Positions 15,405 to 15,465 of a stretch of DNA of 15,465 nt are shown piece after piece. The notes beneath the pieces were generated by a model. That model had not been told where the DNA came from and ran no database searches. It worked only from the letters and a program-made list of their open reading frames with translations. The position numbers and the translations under genes were made by a program. Every line of letters begins with the position of its first letter. Positions within the stretch are counted from its first letter, which is position 1. The DNA lies in assembly GCA_012965065.1 (NCBI GenBank), contig DTSX01000010.1:1-15465 (forward strand), in the 5' to 3' direction. The DNA comes from Gammaproteobacteria bacterium. GTDB lineage: Bacteria > Pseudomonadota > Gammaproteobacteria > Steroidobacterales > UBA11654.

Positions 15405-15465
15405 TTTTTACTTTCCCCTGATATTTCTACGGTTAATCAGCGGAACTTTCCTGGTCCTTACTCTG

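Noticed and set aside
15418..15440. CTGAT...ATCAG inverted repeat after the last dehydrogenase gene
   Set aside because: Only five base pairs, a 13-base loop and no T-run; not convincing as a terminator.

Overview
The window is a bacterial chromosomal segment of moderate GC (by eye somewhat below 50%), densely packed with acyl-CoA metabolism genes. Shine-Dalgarno sites are mostly good and genes overlap by a few bases. The gene families (AtuA, AtuC/AtuF-type carboxylase, FadE26/27-type dehydrogenase pair, crotonases, GFA, LLM flavoenzyme) best fit an aquatic or marine Gammaproteobacterium. That assignment is inference; no rRNA or other marker gene is present. I see no tRNA, rRNA, CRISPR, insertion sequence or phage gene. 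No gene-free stretch exceeds 300 bases; the longest, 1936-2168, holds a small amidase-like relic. The last 61 bases (15405-15465) hold nothing I can identify.

Left part (1-4240): the 3' end of an acyl-CoA synthetase (1-73) is followed on the same strand by a PaaG-like crotonase (121-906). Convergent to it is an LLM-family flavin (probably F420-type) oxidoreductase (925-1935, minus). Then on the plus strand come an amidase N-terminal fragment (2028-2147), a small GFA/CENP-V zinc protein (2169-2591) and a complete acyl-CoA synthetase (2618-4240).

Central operon (13366 down to 4261, minus, 9.1 kb): carboxyltransferase subunit, biotin carboxylase/biotin carrier subunit, TetR regulator, AtuA, crotonase, acyl-CoA dehydrogenase B, acyl-CoA dehydrogenase A. 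Every junction overlaps or is separated by fewer than 10 bases, so the seven genes are probably co-transcribed and translationally coupled. The set resembles the Pseudomonas acyclic terpene utilization (atu) cluster. It lacks the atuB/atuG short-chain dehydrogenases, carries its TetR gene inside the operon, and adds a split two-gene acyl-CoA dehydrogenase of the steroid side-chain type.

Right part (13439-15404, plus): a divergent two-gene unit encodes a DinB/mycothiol-dependent-isomerase-fold metal-binding protein and an AtuD/isovaleryl-type acyl-CoA dehydrogenase. A perfect 11-bp inverted repeat (13379-13408) lies across both predicted divergent promoters and is the obvious candidate operator for the embedded TetR protein.

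Working model (inference): a branched, probably isoprenoid-like acid is activated to its CoA ester and desaturated by the acyl-CoA dehydrogenases. It is then carboxylated on the methyl branch by the two-subunit carboxylase, hydrated by a crotonase and processed by AtuA. The TetR protein would sense an acyl-CoA intermediate. The actual substrate cannot be read from the sequence.
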